From Pseudovirgaria hyperparasitica (Eukaryota; Ascomycota; Dothideomycetes; Acrospermales; Acrospermaceae): a stretch of 64,000 bases of DNA. Positions within the stretch are counted from its first letter, which is position 1. Every line of letters begins with the position of its first letter. Location of the stretch: the NCBI RefSeq assembly GCF_010093815.1, contig NW_022985560.1, positions 741,501 to 805,500 of the forward strand. The letters run 5' to 3'. The position numbers were made by a program, and so were the translations under genes. Below the pieces are notes generated by a model that ran no database searches, was not told where the DNA came from, and was given only the letters and a program-made list of their open reading frames with translations. Shown piece by piece: positions 34,772-48,698 of this stretch.

Positions 34772-35558
34772 ACTGAAATAAATATATGGATATGCCGTCA
34801 ACGATGATCAATTGCGAAAGGATAGTATAGAATGCTAAAGTTAAAGAGCATTGATGAGGCGTATTACTGAGCTGAAGGCTAGTGCCGGGGAAAGAGCGTT
34901 AGACGCCGATGTATTAGTTATGAGCGGAACCTCATTGTTATTATCGCTTCTCTAGTATGAATCTGCGAGCTGCTACGACGATTGACAGTATATTTTTGAC
35001 GTGCAGATGACATGGAACATTTTCTTTCGTTGCAATCGGGTCATGATGGGGTAGAAATCGTCTGGTCGCGCTCTTACATATCAGGCAGGGGTTCTGCAGG
35101 ACCCCGCTATCCATTACAGAGCTTTCGCAGCTGGAGAGCTGCTCGCTGCCCTGCGCCCCTCCATAGATGTGTTGGCAAGTTGGTTTCCTGTATCGTGTTG
35201 ACAGTACGAAGTCCCCGCAAGGCTGCAAGTATAATTCACTGCTAGTGCGGCTGTCTGGTGGTTGTGAACTTAAAAGCGAAGGTACTATGCGTGCATTGAT
35301 GCGAAGTCCTAATACAAGCCATCATGATCGCAGGTATGAGATGGTATCTAGCAGACGCAAACAAGAAAGCCAATCAATCGATCAAAGCAACATTAAATAT
35401 AGTGTAAAGAATCAGAGTGCAATTATCGAACCCGTGCGTTCGCCAACATTAACCTCTAGTCCTCCTTGCAAGTTCGTCATTGTCCTCAGTCTCCATGAGA
35501 CATCTTTCTGCTGTGCGTGAGCATTGCGGCGTCACTACATAATTGGTGTTATCGTGTC
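34772..35558. other. Intergenic: RHEB upstream region
   Basis: 787 bp between two minus-strand genes. No gene, repeat or clear motif is seen. Confidence 0.55.
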
Positions 35559-38500
35559 TCATTTCTTCTTTCCCTTGCTCTTCTTCTTGTTCTTTTTGGC
35601 ATTGCCATTTGTCTTCGGTGCTGGCGTCGAAGGATCGCTGTTCTCCTTACCGCCCGGGGTGGGAGGCGCGGAGTCTTCGTCTTCTTCTTCCTCTCCACCC
35701 TCCTCTTCCTCATCGCCAGTAGCTTTAGTTGCAGTCGCGGTGCCAGTAGGCTCATCAGCCTCGGAGGACTCTATATTTACTGCCTGGGGAGGCTCTTCAA
35801 CACTGTCTGCCTGGACCGCCATGGGCGCAGAGTCTGCTGGCGCAGTCTCGCTATCGACTGTGTCTTGTCCAGGAGTATCGTCCTTGAAAGAGACGCTTTT
35901 ACGTGGCGAAGGTCGCGGAGAGTCTTTCTCATCATCACTACTCGTCTTACTCGTAGAAGTTTCGCCTGTGGAAACGACTTTGTCGGTGTCTGCGGCAGCA
36001 TTCGATGTCTCCTCATCCGTGGCACTGACTGCATGGTTTGCCGTATCGACGGTCGCCTTTATCGCAGACTCCACCGCGCCCTCGAGCTTCTGCAATGTTG
36101 ATGGACCTTCAGATGTCTTCGACTTATCTGTTTCCTCGGTGACAGCATCTTCATTAGTGGGAGCTACGGTGCTTGGGGAAACTTCATCGGACGACGGTGT
36201 ATCTCCCGTGTGGTCAATTTTAGGCTCGTCTACCACTTTTTCAGTTTCAGTAGTCACGTCGACCGGGCCAGGCACGACTGAGTCGTGGCGTTTCTCATCA
36301 AAAGTTAGAAGCTTGGCTTGCAGTGCGTCTTTCTCGCTCTTGTGCTGATCAATTTCGGTAAGGAGCTCAGTCTCACGCTTCTTCGTCTTCTCCACATCTG
36401 CGGCGACCTTCTCCCAGCTTGCTGTGTGCGCAGCCTCAAGAGCAGTAAGCTGCTCCTGGGTAGCTGAATGACTAACTCTAGCATCTTGAAGAGATTGTTT
36501 TAGTTGAGTGGCATGCTCGTGAGAATTCTCCAGCTCCAAGATTTTAGCTTTCAAATCTGTGCGCGCATCGTCGTGAGCCTTCTCTAGATCTTTGAGTGTC
36601 TGGCCATTTGATTCTGAGAGTGCCTTCTGCGAAGCAAGTTCAGTCTCCAATTCTGCAGTGCGAGCTTCAGCAGACTTCAGCTTTTCTGCCGTATCACGAG
36701 CTTCCTGTTGACTCTGCTCGGCTAGCTCCAATGATTTTTTGTGACTCTGTGACTCTTCCTCGGAGGCAGACAGAGCTTTTACAAGTTCGGCATTCTTGGC
36801 CTCAGTTTCAAGGAGCTTTGCCTCAGCTGCTTTAGCACTGGCAGATGCTTCCTCGGACATTTTCATTGCATTCTCGGCCTCAGTTGACTTCTCTTGCAAG
36901 GAAATGAGAGTTGCGTTAAGCTCAGCATTCTTAGCTTTTAGGTCCTTAATCTGCAATACGGCCGATTCGGCCTCTTTCGACGCTTCCGTAGCTTGCTGTA
37001 GCTTGGAGCTGAGGACTTCTAGCTCAGCCTTCAAGTCTGCAACCTCAGCTTCCCGGGAGACAAGACCTTCTGCAGCAATCTTCTCTTGGTCTTGAGCCTT
37101 CGTGACAGCTGTTTGAAGCTCATCATGCTTTTCTTTCAAGCTGGCTTGCTCTTGCTGGAGCTCGGCATATTTGCTTTCGATGACCTTTGCATTGGCAAGT
37201 TCGTTCTCAAGGTCTGTCGTCCTGGTAGCTTTCTCTTCAACCTGTAGCTTGGACACTTCCACGATCTTCGAAAGCTCTTCGACTTGGACCTTGGACGCAG
37301 TAATCTCAGTCTGCGCAGCCTCGAGCTCTTTTTTTGTTGCTTCGAGGTTTGTTGTGAGAGTAGCAGCAGCAGCCTTCTGGTCTTCTAGCTCCTTCGCAAC
37401 ATCTTCGACGTCGGAAGTCCTTTTTAAAGCTTCCTTCAGCTCTTCGTCCTTCGTAGAAAGTGATGCAACACTTTTGGCTATTTCATTCTCCATCTCGGCG
37501 AGCCTCTGTTCGAGAGACTCCACCTTTGCTGTTTTTGTGTCTAATTCAGACCTAATGCCATCGACCTTCTCCATACTGGCATCTCGAGAAGCTGTTAAAT
37601 CCGCCAGCTGAACCTTGGTAGCGTCGTGAGCTTTGACATGGGCATCGCGTTCGATGGTAAGTTTGTCGAGCTCTGACTTGACAGACTCAAGAGACTCCGC
37701 ATGTCCATCTCGCTCTACCGTCACGCCAGCAAGCTTCTGCTCGCTAGCTTCTGCAGCACTTTTGTGTTCTGAAAGGGAAGCTTCGGCCTCAGCAAGCATA
37801 GCAGTGATCTCCGTCAGCTTAGCTTCAGTCGACGCATGAGTTTCCAATAATCCGTCACGTTCTTTGACCACCTCTGCAAGCTGTGCTTTCGTTGCGTCGT
37901 GACCTTGTACAAGGGAGTCCCGCTCAGCAACGACGGCATCAGACTCTGAGAGCTTCGATTCAAGTTGAGCAATCTTCGACTTCGCATCCTCGTGTGCCTT
38001 AGCTTGCTCATCCCGATCGGTGGTAAGGCTGGAAATAGCGGCTGCTTTCTCTTCAGAGGATGAAAGGAGTTGGTCGCGATGATCTTTATGGGTTGCAAGA
38101 TCAGCCTCAAGCACTGCTAGAGCCTTGCCGTGGGCATCATCCTTTTCAGCGAGCTGTGATTTTACTAGCTCATGTTGCTCTTGGGCATCTTTCAAAGCGG
38201 CCTTTGTTTCTTCGAGGGATGCCTTTATGTTCGCTAAATCTGCTGTAGCAGCTTGAGATGATTGCAGGGCAACATCTAACGCTTTCTGGCTCTCTAACTT
38301 GTGTGACTCGAAAGCTTCAAGTTGATCCTTGGAACTGGTACCAGCTGTCTCCAGACTAGCTTGGAGCTCTTCAAGCTGGCCCTTGAGCTGGAGATTTGAT
38401 TCCTCTGCGGTGGCAAGTGCGGCTTTGAGAGTTTCTTCCTGAGACGTATGCTCGGTTGTAAGAGACTCAGCAGCAGCCTTGGCGGCAGCAAGCTCTTCAC

Positions 38501-40070
38501 TCAACGTGGATCTTTCTGCGCGCAAGATGTTCAGCTGCTCTGAGAGATCTTCCTTGAGGCCAGCCATCTGGGCCTTGATTTGCTCATTGGAGGCTTCTGC
38601 ATTGGCAAGAGCAGCTTTAGAGTTTTCGTGCTGCGTCGTGAGTTGTGATACCACGACACCATGGTTCGCCTTTGTGGACTCGAGAGCCTTTGTAAATGTA
38701 GACCGCTCCCGTTTTAGTTCGTCGAGTTGACTGCGGAGTTCTTCCACTTCGGCTTTGACATTGTTGGTCTCGGAAAGATCAGCTTCGAGATCGGCGATCT
38801 TGGCTGAGGCATCGTTCAGTTGCACGTGAAGGTCTGCCCGCTGTTTAGAAATCTCGTCGTGAGCAGCTTGCTTGTCGATGAGTCCTCGTTCTAGGTCACC
38901 AATACGTGACTTGTGAGCGGTAAGCTCGCCATTGCTGGCCATCTCAAGGTCAACGTTGCGAGCCTTGAGAGACTTTAGCTCCTCACGCGCTGCATCCCGG
39001 TCTCGAATCATGGCCATCGATTCGCTCATCTGTGCTTTGCGCATATCCTCCTGGTCAACACTTAGCGGCTAGTTCCATAGACGTCGGTCTGTGAATACTT
39101 ACAAGTTGTGACGAGTAATCCTGCTGGCATTCTGCCATGACAGCTTTGCGTTCGGACTCTCTGGCCTCCTTTACCTGCTGCACAACAACGGAGACCATGT
39201 GGTCCTCGATAGCCTTTTTTTGTTGGTGAAGCGTGGCGTTCTTCTCTTCGAACTCTTTCTGAAGCTCGTCTGTCTTCTTGTGAGAATTTTCAATAGCTTC
39301 ATGCTGAGACTTGATGAGGGTGGCAGCCTCTTCCAACTCTTTTTTGTACCAAGCTAGGTCCTCCTTGAGCTTCTCAGGAGACTGTTCTGCCTTCTTCGAA
39401 CTTTCCGAGGGAATTTCCGAGACTTCGTGAAAGACGTCATGCTCTCCATTCTCAGCTGAAGCTGAAGTTGGCGGAGGGCCCCGCGTGATTGAAGCGTTCT
39501 CAGGTTTCACATTCTCCTTGTTAGTCTGTGCATCCGAATCGTCGGCCTGCTCTTTCTGGTTGCCGTGGCTGCCGCCAAACATGTAATTGTATGCACGGCG
39601 CATACTGCCTGAACGCCTTGGTTTGCTGTTCGTACGCTGAAGATCGGAGGACCTTCTCGAATGCCGAATACGATCAAAAGACTTGCGTCCCGTGGTGTGT
39701 GGACGTGAATCTGTAGATTTGCGGCCAGTCGGTGCTTCGAGAGGCTCGCTCTCAGGGATTGGAGGTGGTGGTGGCAGAGGGATTGTACGCCCGCTTAAGT
39801 CTTGGTGCGTTTCTTGCGTTGTTTGCTCGCCGGTGGTCGGTCCGTCGACCGGGGAAGTCGCGACGGGAGAATCTGGCTCCTTGGGACTTCGCCCACTTGC
39901 ACTTCCCAATCTACCCAGCTTCTGTGAGCCGTACTGTATATCAGACAGAACGCTCTTGTCCTGCTTGGGAATACTGCAATAGCTGTGTCAGACACTTCGG
40001 AGTACTGTACAGTGGATATGATTTACTCGTTGCTTCCGCTGAGCGACCAACGGTTCCAGAAACTCGGCAT
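35559..40070 (-). CDS. Large coiled-coil protein, unknown role
   Basis: 1468 residues in three exons (40070-40027, 39973-39103, 39050-35559). The first exon carries only MPSFWNRWSLSGSN; I chose it because the second exon has no in-frame ATG upstream and begins at a TTGCAG acceptor. Residues 1-160 are disordered with a proline run (IPLPPPPPIP) and basic Ser-rich patches. From about 180 to 1210 the chain is almost unbroken heptad-type coiled coil rich in Ala, Glu, Lys and Leu, with degenerate repeats of the LxxxHxxxxAxL kind. The last ~210 residues are acidic and Ser/Thr-rich and end in a Lys cluster (KKNKKKSKGKKK). No motor, GRIP or membrane domain was recognised. A tether or scaffold at membranes or the cytoskeleton is a guess. 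Confidence 0.85.
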
Positions 40071-41320
40071 GCTTAGGTGTTCAAGGTTGAAGGTAGAAAA
40101 GTACCAACACTGTTTACAAGACAGTGAAGGAAGTAAACAACTCAGCAGAGATTTCTTTCAACGGACCAAGACAAGTCAGTTGCACGACACAGTGACTATT
40201 AAGAGAACCAGCCAACTAGAGGCACATGCTTCAGTAGAGCAGGGTCAAGGTACCAATCATAGTGGAACACGCGTGGGAATTGTGAATTGTGAATTCAAAG
40301 CAGGCAGTCCCGCATCATGCATGCTGCCAGTATCATGAAGACTTCGCGGCGGCCAGGCCCGCACGAGTAAAGCTGCGGGGCCTGCATGCTGCAGTGTGAT
40401 GCGCTGGCCTGACCTCCTTCAGTATAGAGTAGAAAACGATAGTTTGACCATTAGAAGAGAATCATCTTCAACAGAGAACACGAATGAACATAATTCTGGA
40501 AGGAAACGCCGGTCGATAATGCAAAGCCGGCGCCAGATGATGAAGTTGAGGTTGTGGTGCAACAAGGTTCAAGTTGAGAAAAGGCGTTAGTGTTGACAAC
40601 TCCGCACGACCCTGACAGTTAACTTTTAGCTGTGCATGGGTACCGAATCTGATCTAGAGCGCCCCTGAGTCAGCGGTCCATCATCTCCGGTGCGAACCTC
40701 TCACCGCCAGGCGGCCGCGACTATCAATTATTGATCGTCGTGTTTGTCGTCAACGACTCATGTTTTCCTTTCTATGCACCTCCATGGTTTTAAGAGCCGA
40801 TATGTGTTTATGGGAACGTTATCGGCACAACTCTACTCTAAGCACTCTTCAACAAAGACAGCCGAGCTCCGGTTCGAGCCTTACACCGCTGGCATACCCT
40901 GATTAGCCAGATTTATACTGCAGGGACAGCCAAGCCTTTTAGCTTTGCTGCCATCATAGTACTGTAGAACTGTTTCATGCCAGCGCATCCATGCAAGCAA
41001 ATGCTGAGCAGTGGTTGATTAGGGCAAGGCTCAAGCTGCGTCATGTTGTGCCAGCTGTCAGCTACCCCTGTGCGTTCCGGGCAGCATCCTCGAGCTGGGT
41101 TGAGAACCGCTAACCGGCAGACATCATGTAAACGATCTTGTAACTGCACACTGCTACAAAGAAATAAGGCTGAGGTCTAGTTCTATCAGCATGAGCGCAA
41201 CCAATTATGGTCTGTCCACCTTATATGGATGTAGCTTCTGGACGCGTGTTAGTCGCGAAACTTCTGTTGATGTACATTGTAAATGTGTCTTGTATACATT
41301 TATATATTACACCATTCTCC
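40071..41320. other. Intergenic: coiled-coil gene upstream region
   Basis: 1.25 kb between two minus-strand genes. A GGTTCGAGCC word near 40871 resembles a tRNA B box, but no cloverleaf can be drawn around it. No gene is supported. Confidence 0.55.
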
Positions 41321-42751
<1,431 letters not shown>

Positions 42752-43131
42752 AAAGAGCGGACCTTAGTTAACAAAGGATTATGACAACCATTGATGAGAG
42801 TAAGCAATTTAAGATTTAAGATCGTGAAAGCTTCGTAGAAGTTCGCAATCACGTGCGATATCTTGAACGTGAGCCTTGGCAGACTGCGCCACTGCCTCGC
42901 GGCAATGACGATGCTTTGTACAGCCACGCAATACCCTCAAAGACAAGAAGTTCAAGATAATATTGGTACCTGCCCTTGTTCACCTGACTAACGACCGTCT
43001 CCCTGGTATAAACATACAGAAGTCTTTGTCCAACTTCACACGTCTAAAGGAGTTTACTCGCGCGTACCAGAATCGCTAAAGCCCTTCGTGCTTCGTATAA
43101 TCATAGTTGCATTTCTTAAGACATCGCGAGC
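42752..43131. promoter_or_regulatory. Divergent promoter region MSW1 / RVS161
   Basis: 380 bp between two starts. CACGTG lies at 42850-42855. Nothing else stands out. Confidence 0.45.
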
Positions 43132-44127
43132 ATGTCGTGGCAAGGTACGATCGTCTATCTTTGGCAAAGTACAATTCCTGACATTCGCTTTACTGGTAGG
43201 ATTCAAGAAAGGCGTCAATCGCGCTACCACCCAGGTGCTTATGAAGACTGGGCAAGTTGAGAGGACAAATGACCGCGACTTCGAAACGGAATTGAGGTGA
43301 GGAGTCTAACTTACCAGACACAGTCAACCTCTTACACTGTAACAGGCGATTTCGAGTCATGGAAACAGCGGCGAACAAGTTACAGAAAGAGTCAAAAGGA
43401 TATCTAGACTCCTTGAGAGGTGGGGCATCAGTATACACGGCCTCGATATGCTCCCCGATCTGACTATATTGATAGCAATGACCGCTTCGCAGATGCGCAT
43501 AGCAGAGACTATCGACGCATTCTATGGCGACGCTGGTGCCACAGACGGTGTTTCGCGAAGCTACAAGGAAGCGGTTTCAGACCTCGACGCAGAAACGATA
43601 AAGGCACTTGACGGCCCGTTCCGGTATACTGCCAGCAGACCCTCAGCAGGGTAACAGAACTGACAGTCTCCAGTACCACCGTTCTCGACCCTATATCCCG
43701 CTTCTGCTCCTACTTTCCCGACATCAACGCTGCCATTACCAAGCGCGAACACAAACAGATGGATTACGACCGTATGCGCGCACAGGTCCGGAAACTGACT
43801 GAGAAGCCAGACAAGGATGTAACAAAGCTCCCTCGGGCTGAGAAGGATGAACAACTTGCGAGAGTGCAATATGACCAGCTCAATGAAACCCTTACCACCG
43901 AACTACCACAACTTATCGACTTGCGCGTGCCATATCTGGATCCCAGTTTCGAGGCACTCGTTAAGATCCAATTGCGATTCTGTGCGGAGGCATATAGCCG
44001 TATGGCACAGGTGCAGCAGTATCTGGACGCGGACACGAGAGACCAATATGCACAAGGGAATCTAGACGCACGGGTGGAAGAGGTTTTGCAAGAAATCCGG
44101 GACTTGAGTATTGCGGGAACTGTCTAA
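43132..44127 (+). CDS. RVS161: BAR-domain protein Rvs161 (amphiphysin family)
   Basis: Membrane-bending N-BAR protein that acts with Rvs167 in endocytic scission. Five exons (43132-43144, 43200-43296, 43346-43419, 43476-43623, 43674-44127) give 261 residues, as expected for Rvs161, which lacks an SH3 domain. The first coding exon is only 13 nt (MSWQ plus one base). The start of the BAR fold is GFKKGVNRATTQVLMKTG, then RDFETELRRFRVME, and the conserved block MTASQMRIAETIDAFY. The middle LDPISRFCSYFPDIN and MDYDRMRAQVRKL are typical. The intron before AMTASQ uses a GTGGGG donor, weaker than its neighbours. Confidence 0.95.
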
Positions 44128-44494
44128 ACCACAGAAACATGGACAAGGCATGGACAATTGTACTACGCGGAGTTACATGGATGTTATAGTGTCACATTGG
44201 GTATTCGCTACGGCATACTGCGCATTATTGCCTAATATTACATACTTGACCGAGGGTAGTCACAGATCAAAAACCTTGGATGCGCGCATGATCTCTGTTG
44301 TACACTTCCAACACTGTTGTAGCCTTCCAAAAGCTCCTTATACGCTTGCTGGCTACATTAGCCTTTCTATGATGAAGCATGATGAGGCACTCCTAACGCC
44401 ATGAATGCAAATCGAATCAAACGCTTTTCCAGCACATAAGAAGGATCCTGCGTGAAAAATATATCCCTCATGCCTCCGGAGCTTGTGTGGTCGG
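44128..44494. other. Intergenic, convergent RVS161 / AOS1
   Basis: 367 bp of 3' UTR sequence for two convergent genes; nothing else seen. Confidence 0.6.
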
Positions 44495-45919
44495 TTATTT
44501 GCTCGGGGCAGTAGTGCCATTATGATCCGAAGCCTGGCCTCGGTTGCTCTGATCGGGGGATGTAGTAAGATCAGTGGTGCCCATTGGGGGAGCACTGCTC
44601 AAGTCCATGGTAGCATGGTTATCATTCATACTACGGGAATTGCTACTGGACGCTATGGTAGATGCGTCATGGAAGTTCGTACTCATACCCATGGATATAG
44701 CCGGGTTGACGGAGTTCATGATTGGAATCGTGGTATCCGGGATCGGTGCAAATATGGGGTGCAAGGCATAAACTGGCGCCTTACAGTCATCCCCGTTGAA
44801 GAGCATGAGGTTTTGAATTGGTTGCTCTCGTTGGCCTAGAACATTTATAACGTCTTGCGCGAGCTGGCCGCCCAAAAACGCGGCAACAGGAGAGAGTTCG
44901 GAACCGAGGTTTTGCAAAAAACTCCGCAGGAACTCGGACTTAAGGGTCTCTACGGGTAATTGCAATTCTTTATGTGTCTCTGTAGCTTGCCTGGTGAAAG
45001 CTTGGAGGTCTTCTTTTGAATGTGTCGGTAGACGTTGAAATAGCTTCTCAAACTCCCAGAGAGCGCGGACACAAGTCAGCAAAGGGGAAACTTGTTTCAT
45101 CCGTCGGCGGTTATTTAGTACCTCTGGTGGTAAAGGTGAACTTGTTGCAAGAATGAGCGGCGAATATATTTCTCTTTTCGAAACCAATTCGACGGGTAAG
45201 CGCTTTCCATTCTCTCGCTTAACATTCACAGCGATTATAGATCTTGTAGAGCTTTCAGCTTGTATCTTCGTCTCAATATTCGATTTTTCTCGCTCTATGA
45301 CAAAGTCATGCTGTATAAGGTCGGCGAAGATGAAGCCGTAGAGCCCATGAACTCCGGCTGCGTAGAACGGGCGATTCGAAAGTCGAGCTGCGGCGCTGAG
45401 TTGGGAGAACGTATTGAAGTTCAAGTCCGTCGCAATCGTTACATCGAAGGGGGCGAAGTATTCAGGCCCTTTGAGTGTTACGTCCTCAATGTCTGTATAT
45501 ATCGCTACCCTTGGATTCAGTTTCTGCAGTTGGGGTTGCGCAGCTAGGGCGCGATTTTTGCCAACGTCCGCCGTAGATATCGAGAAATGTGAGCCTAGAT
45601 CTTCTTCGGTGACGATAGCGCCGTCTATGATGGTGAGGGACGCAATGCCTGCGAGGACAAGATTCTTGGCGACTTCGTTCCCAAGAGCTCTGATGTTTAC
45701 GAGTAACACATTCGCATTGCGAATCCTAGGATAACTTTAGTACAGAGCACTACAAGCTGGATTCATTCTGAGTATCCGCACTTTTCTTGCGCTTGAACGC
45801 CCCAAAGTCTGATTTGGCGGTCATACAGCGCAATTTCATCTAGGTTTGTTAGAAAAGGCTCTTGCTACAGTGTTGAGACTCTGTGACGAACCTGCGCTTA
45901 TTGCCTGAGCGGTCATCAT
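44495..45919 (-). CDS. AOS1: SUMO-activating enzyme subunit Aos1
   Basis: Adenylation half-enzyme that works with Uba2 to activate SUMO. Three exons (45919-45892, 45839-45782, 45725-44495) give 438 residues. The hallmark N-terminal IALYDRQIRLWGVQAQEKIRN is formed across two splice junctions (shown here as IALYDRQIRLWG and VQAQEKIRN). It is followed by VLLVNIRALGNEVAKNLVLAG, the usual ThiF-fold start. The C-terminal core has ELSPVAAFLGGQLAQDVI. The last ~80 residues, after PVYALHPIF, form a Ser/Thr/Asn-rich tail that the short yeast protein lacks. It has no catalytic Cys domain, as expected for this subunit. Start is MM; either Met could be used, and a four-codon upstream ORF overlaps it. Confidence 0.93.
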
Positions 45920-45927
45920 ATTATCAT
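45916..45927 (-). promoter_or_regulatory. Minimal upstream ORF overlapping the AOS1 start
   Basis: ATG-ATA-ATA-TGA, whose stop codon overlaps the first AOS1 ATG by two bases. If the transcript includes it, it could tune translation by reinitiation. Transcript start unknown. Confidence 0.3.
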
Positions 45928-46393
45928 GGTCTTTTGTACCTGTCGGTATAGCGTTGCGATTGATCGTACGTCGTAGTTCGAAGGAGTAAAGCTATTCTCT
46001 AAAACAGGGATCTTGCGCTAAGCAGATAAGCCTTAGATCCGGCTGGGGATTACGGCGGACCATTATTGACGTTGTGCAGCTAAAATTAATTCTGCTCACC
46101 CCTCATTTTTAATAGGCACGCAGCCCTTAGATGAATACGTTATTAATGTCACCTACGTCCTACGGTGCTCAGGCTTGCGGCATAGCCATTCTTCTACACA
46201 ACGACACCACCACCACCTCTAACCCTCGTCAAATCCTCAACCGTTCAAGTCACTTGCACAATCACTTTCACGCCCATTCACCTTTTTTCAAGCACTGAGC
46301 TCGGGCTGACCGCTACTACCGGGGCGTCAGACGTACAAGCTTCACCCAGGCCCTTGTACATTACCACCAGCTTCGCTTCACACATGGGCCCAG
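45928..46393. promoter_or_regulatory. Divergent promoter region AOS1 / unknown gene
   Basis: About 470 bp. The half next to the plus-strand gene (46190-46290) is CA/CT-rich, like a 5' UTR (ACACCACCACCACC-type). No specific motif is called. Confidence 0.45.
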
Positions 46394-48195
46394 ATGAGTC
46401 GACACGGGGCCAGCACACCCTTTGCGAACTCGGGTATATCTAGAAACTTTGACTTTCCACCTGCAACGAACGCCTCTGCTGCACCTGCATCATTCACGTC
46501 GAATCTGACATCCAACACTACCGATCCTACGATTACCTCACCATTTCAGCGAGATCTTCTGCAGCGGAATAGGAGAGAACGGTCCAACATCTTTGACAAC
46601 ATACGCCGGAGAGATCATTGGAGTCCGGCTGCTCCGATGCCCCCACGTCGCCGTCGATCTGATAGACGGACAACAGACCAGTCATCTCATGATGATTCCG
46701 CAAGTCTTCCGGAGCACCCGCCGCCTTCACGACTTACACCGACAGACAGAGTTCGAGAAAATCATGTCGCACAAATGCGCCGCCGCAGGCGCGAGCGCGA
46801 TGCTGAAAATGCCGCTCTATTCAGATCATTGCAGGAGGCAAGTCACACATTAGATGGTATTGCAAGTATGGTCGAGCTTGCCAACTCCAATCATCAACAC
46901 CAACCTTCCACGCGAACTCTTGGTCGGTCCGTGGGGAATACATTTCCTATGTCAGATGTGGAAGATGCTTCTTCCACAAGACTAAAGCGCCGCAAGCTCG
47001 ACCACTCTCACGACGAACCAGCTGCCTTTAATGGTTTCTCGTATGGCCATTTTGGCCAAGTCGTTCCCGGTAGGCTGAGAATGGAAATTGTCAGTTGTGA
47101 CGGCGGCGAATATGCCGATGCAGATTCCAGATCGGTCTTATATCGCCCAGAGAATATATTGCGAAACGATCGGAGTGTCTATTGTACCAAGAGCTCTGAG
47201 TGTAACATACTACTCCAGCACCAAGGCGGCACAACTTTCTGCGTAGAGCAAATTGTCATCCGGGCCCCTAGAAAAGGCTTTACTGCACCGTAGGTATCCT
47301 CGAAAAGCTGTCTATGCGCTGCTAACATGGATCAGAGTACAAGAAGGATTGATATTTGTCGGAATGTCTGCAGATGAGCTCACAGAGCAGAGTTCACGTT
47401 ATGAAATTACACAACATGAGAGTAGGCATTGTGATCCGTGGTCGCCAGAATTGACACCAGACGATGAACCGATATCTTTGCTTCAGAGTTTACAAGATCC
47501 TGAAGTATGGGAGGGCTCTCGCCAACGTCAGTCAGAGCGAGCTCAAGCAGACTTTGATCGTGCAGAGCGTGACCAAGCTTGGACTCGGCGGCGGATGGAG
47601 CAAATGTATGTTTCGAGACATGATGAACCCTCACAATCCCTGTCACGTTCAGAAGAAAATTGCGATTGGCTTCTCCAGGACCACACTGCTCATGCGAGTG
47701 ATGCCAACCCTGATGATTCATATGCTATCGACCCGGTGACAGATGATGATTCAAGCGATGTCGACGAAGAGTCCAGCACAGCTGTCATTGCCGACCGCAT
47801 GAGACGTGATGCAAGGGCCCAGGATGACACCGACTTCGATGTTGACTACACACGGCAATGGAGGGAGACCCGAGATAGGTACGGATATGCTCGTTCTATC
47901 AGGAGGTCGGAACCCAGACAAATCGAACCGCGAGCAGACTCAGGAAAAACTGTGACATTGCCGCCGAGTGCCAAGTTTTTCATGGAGAAGAACAAGATCA
48001 CGGTCAAGTTTCCGACACCGCTGTAAGCCTTGTTCCTCCTGCTACACGTACAGTATTGACGCGACATGTAGTTCAGCGAAATACATACTGCTCAAGTTCT
48101 ACAGCTCTCGCCCGCAAGGGAATATCGACGTTCAGAGTGTTGTCACGTATGGATTTGCTGGTCCACGATACTTCCCTGCGTGTGAAATGAGATGA
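46394..48195 (+). CDS. Unrecognised nuclear-looking protein with a split beta-sandwich-like domain
   Basis: I do not recognise this family. Three exons (46394-47289, 47336-48022, 48072-48195) encode 568 residues. Residues 1-215 are disordered and rich in Arg and Ser, with basic clusters such as MPPRRRRSDRR, MRRRRRERD and LKRRKLD that look like nuclear signals. From about 220 the chain becomes structured (VPGRLRMEIVSCDGGEY, then TTFCVEQIVIRAP, then EGLIFVGMSADEL). An acidic insertion of roughly 190 residues follows. The last ~55 residues are again strand-like (SAKFFMEKNKITVKF, YILLKFYSS, NIDVQSVVTYGFAGPRYFP). The two ordered parts together resemble one galactose-binding-like (DOC/F5-8C type) sandwich interrupted by a long loop; this is inference from pattern only. 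Confidence 0.75.
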
Positions 48196-48698
48196 GTGTC
48201 TGGTATCCTGCGATTCTCACAGGCGCTTCGAATATTGTTAGAATGACGAAGTTGCATGACTACTGCACGACTGCGGAGTTTCTGGACATATTAAGGGTGT
48301 AAAACAGGTCAACAGACAGGCGCACATAGCGCAAGCCCTTCATTGAACCTGTTCGACATGATCTCATCAACTGGTCCTGGATGTCTCCTAGCAACCTATT
48401 AGTCGTTGTCTAAAGAGTTTGCTTTGACAATCACTGCTTATATACATACCTTTTAGAAAGGTGCCGATGGACTATCTCTTCAACGCGTACTACTCAATGG
48501 TGTGCATTGGTCACACAAACTGTATTCCAATGAGAGCAATATATTTCGTAAATACCTGCCTATGCAGGAGACTTGGATGAAGTGCGGGCGCCTGACAAGG
48601 GGAGACTATACTATCTTCTCTCGCACATGCAGAGTCTAAAGGTCGAGGCCAATATCATACTCTAGAACTTGATCCTACACTGTAATCGTCGCGCGACT
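48196..48698. other. Intergenic, convergent
   Basis: 503 bp with 3' UTRs of the unknown gene and PBN1; nothing else seen. Confidence 0.6.

Noticed and set aside
40865-40885. tRNA B-box-like GGTTCGAGCC
   Set aside because: No matching A box at the right distance and no acceptor or anticodon stem can be paired around it.
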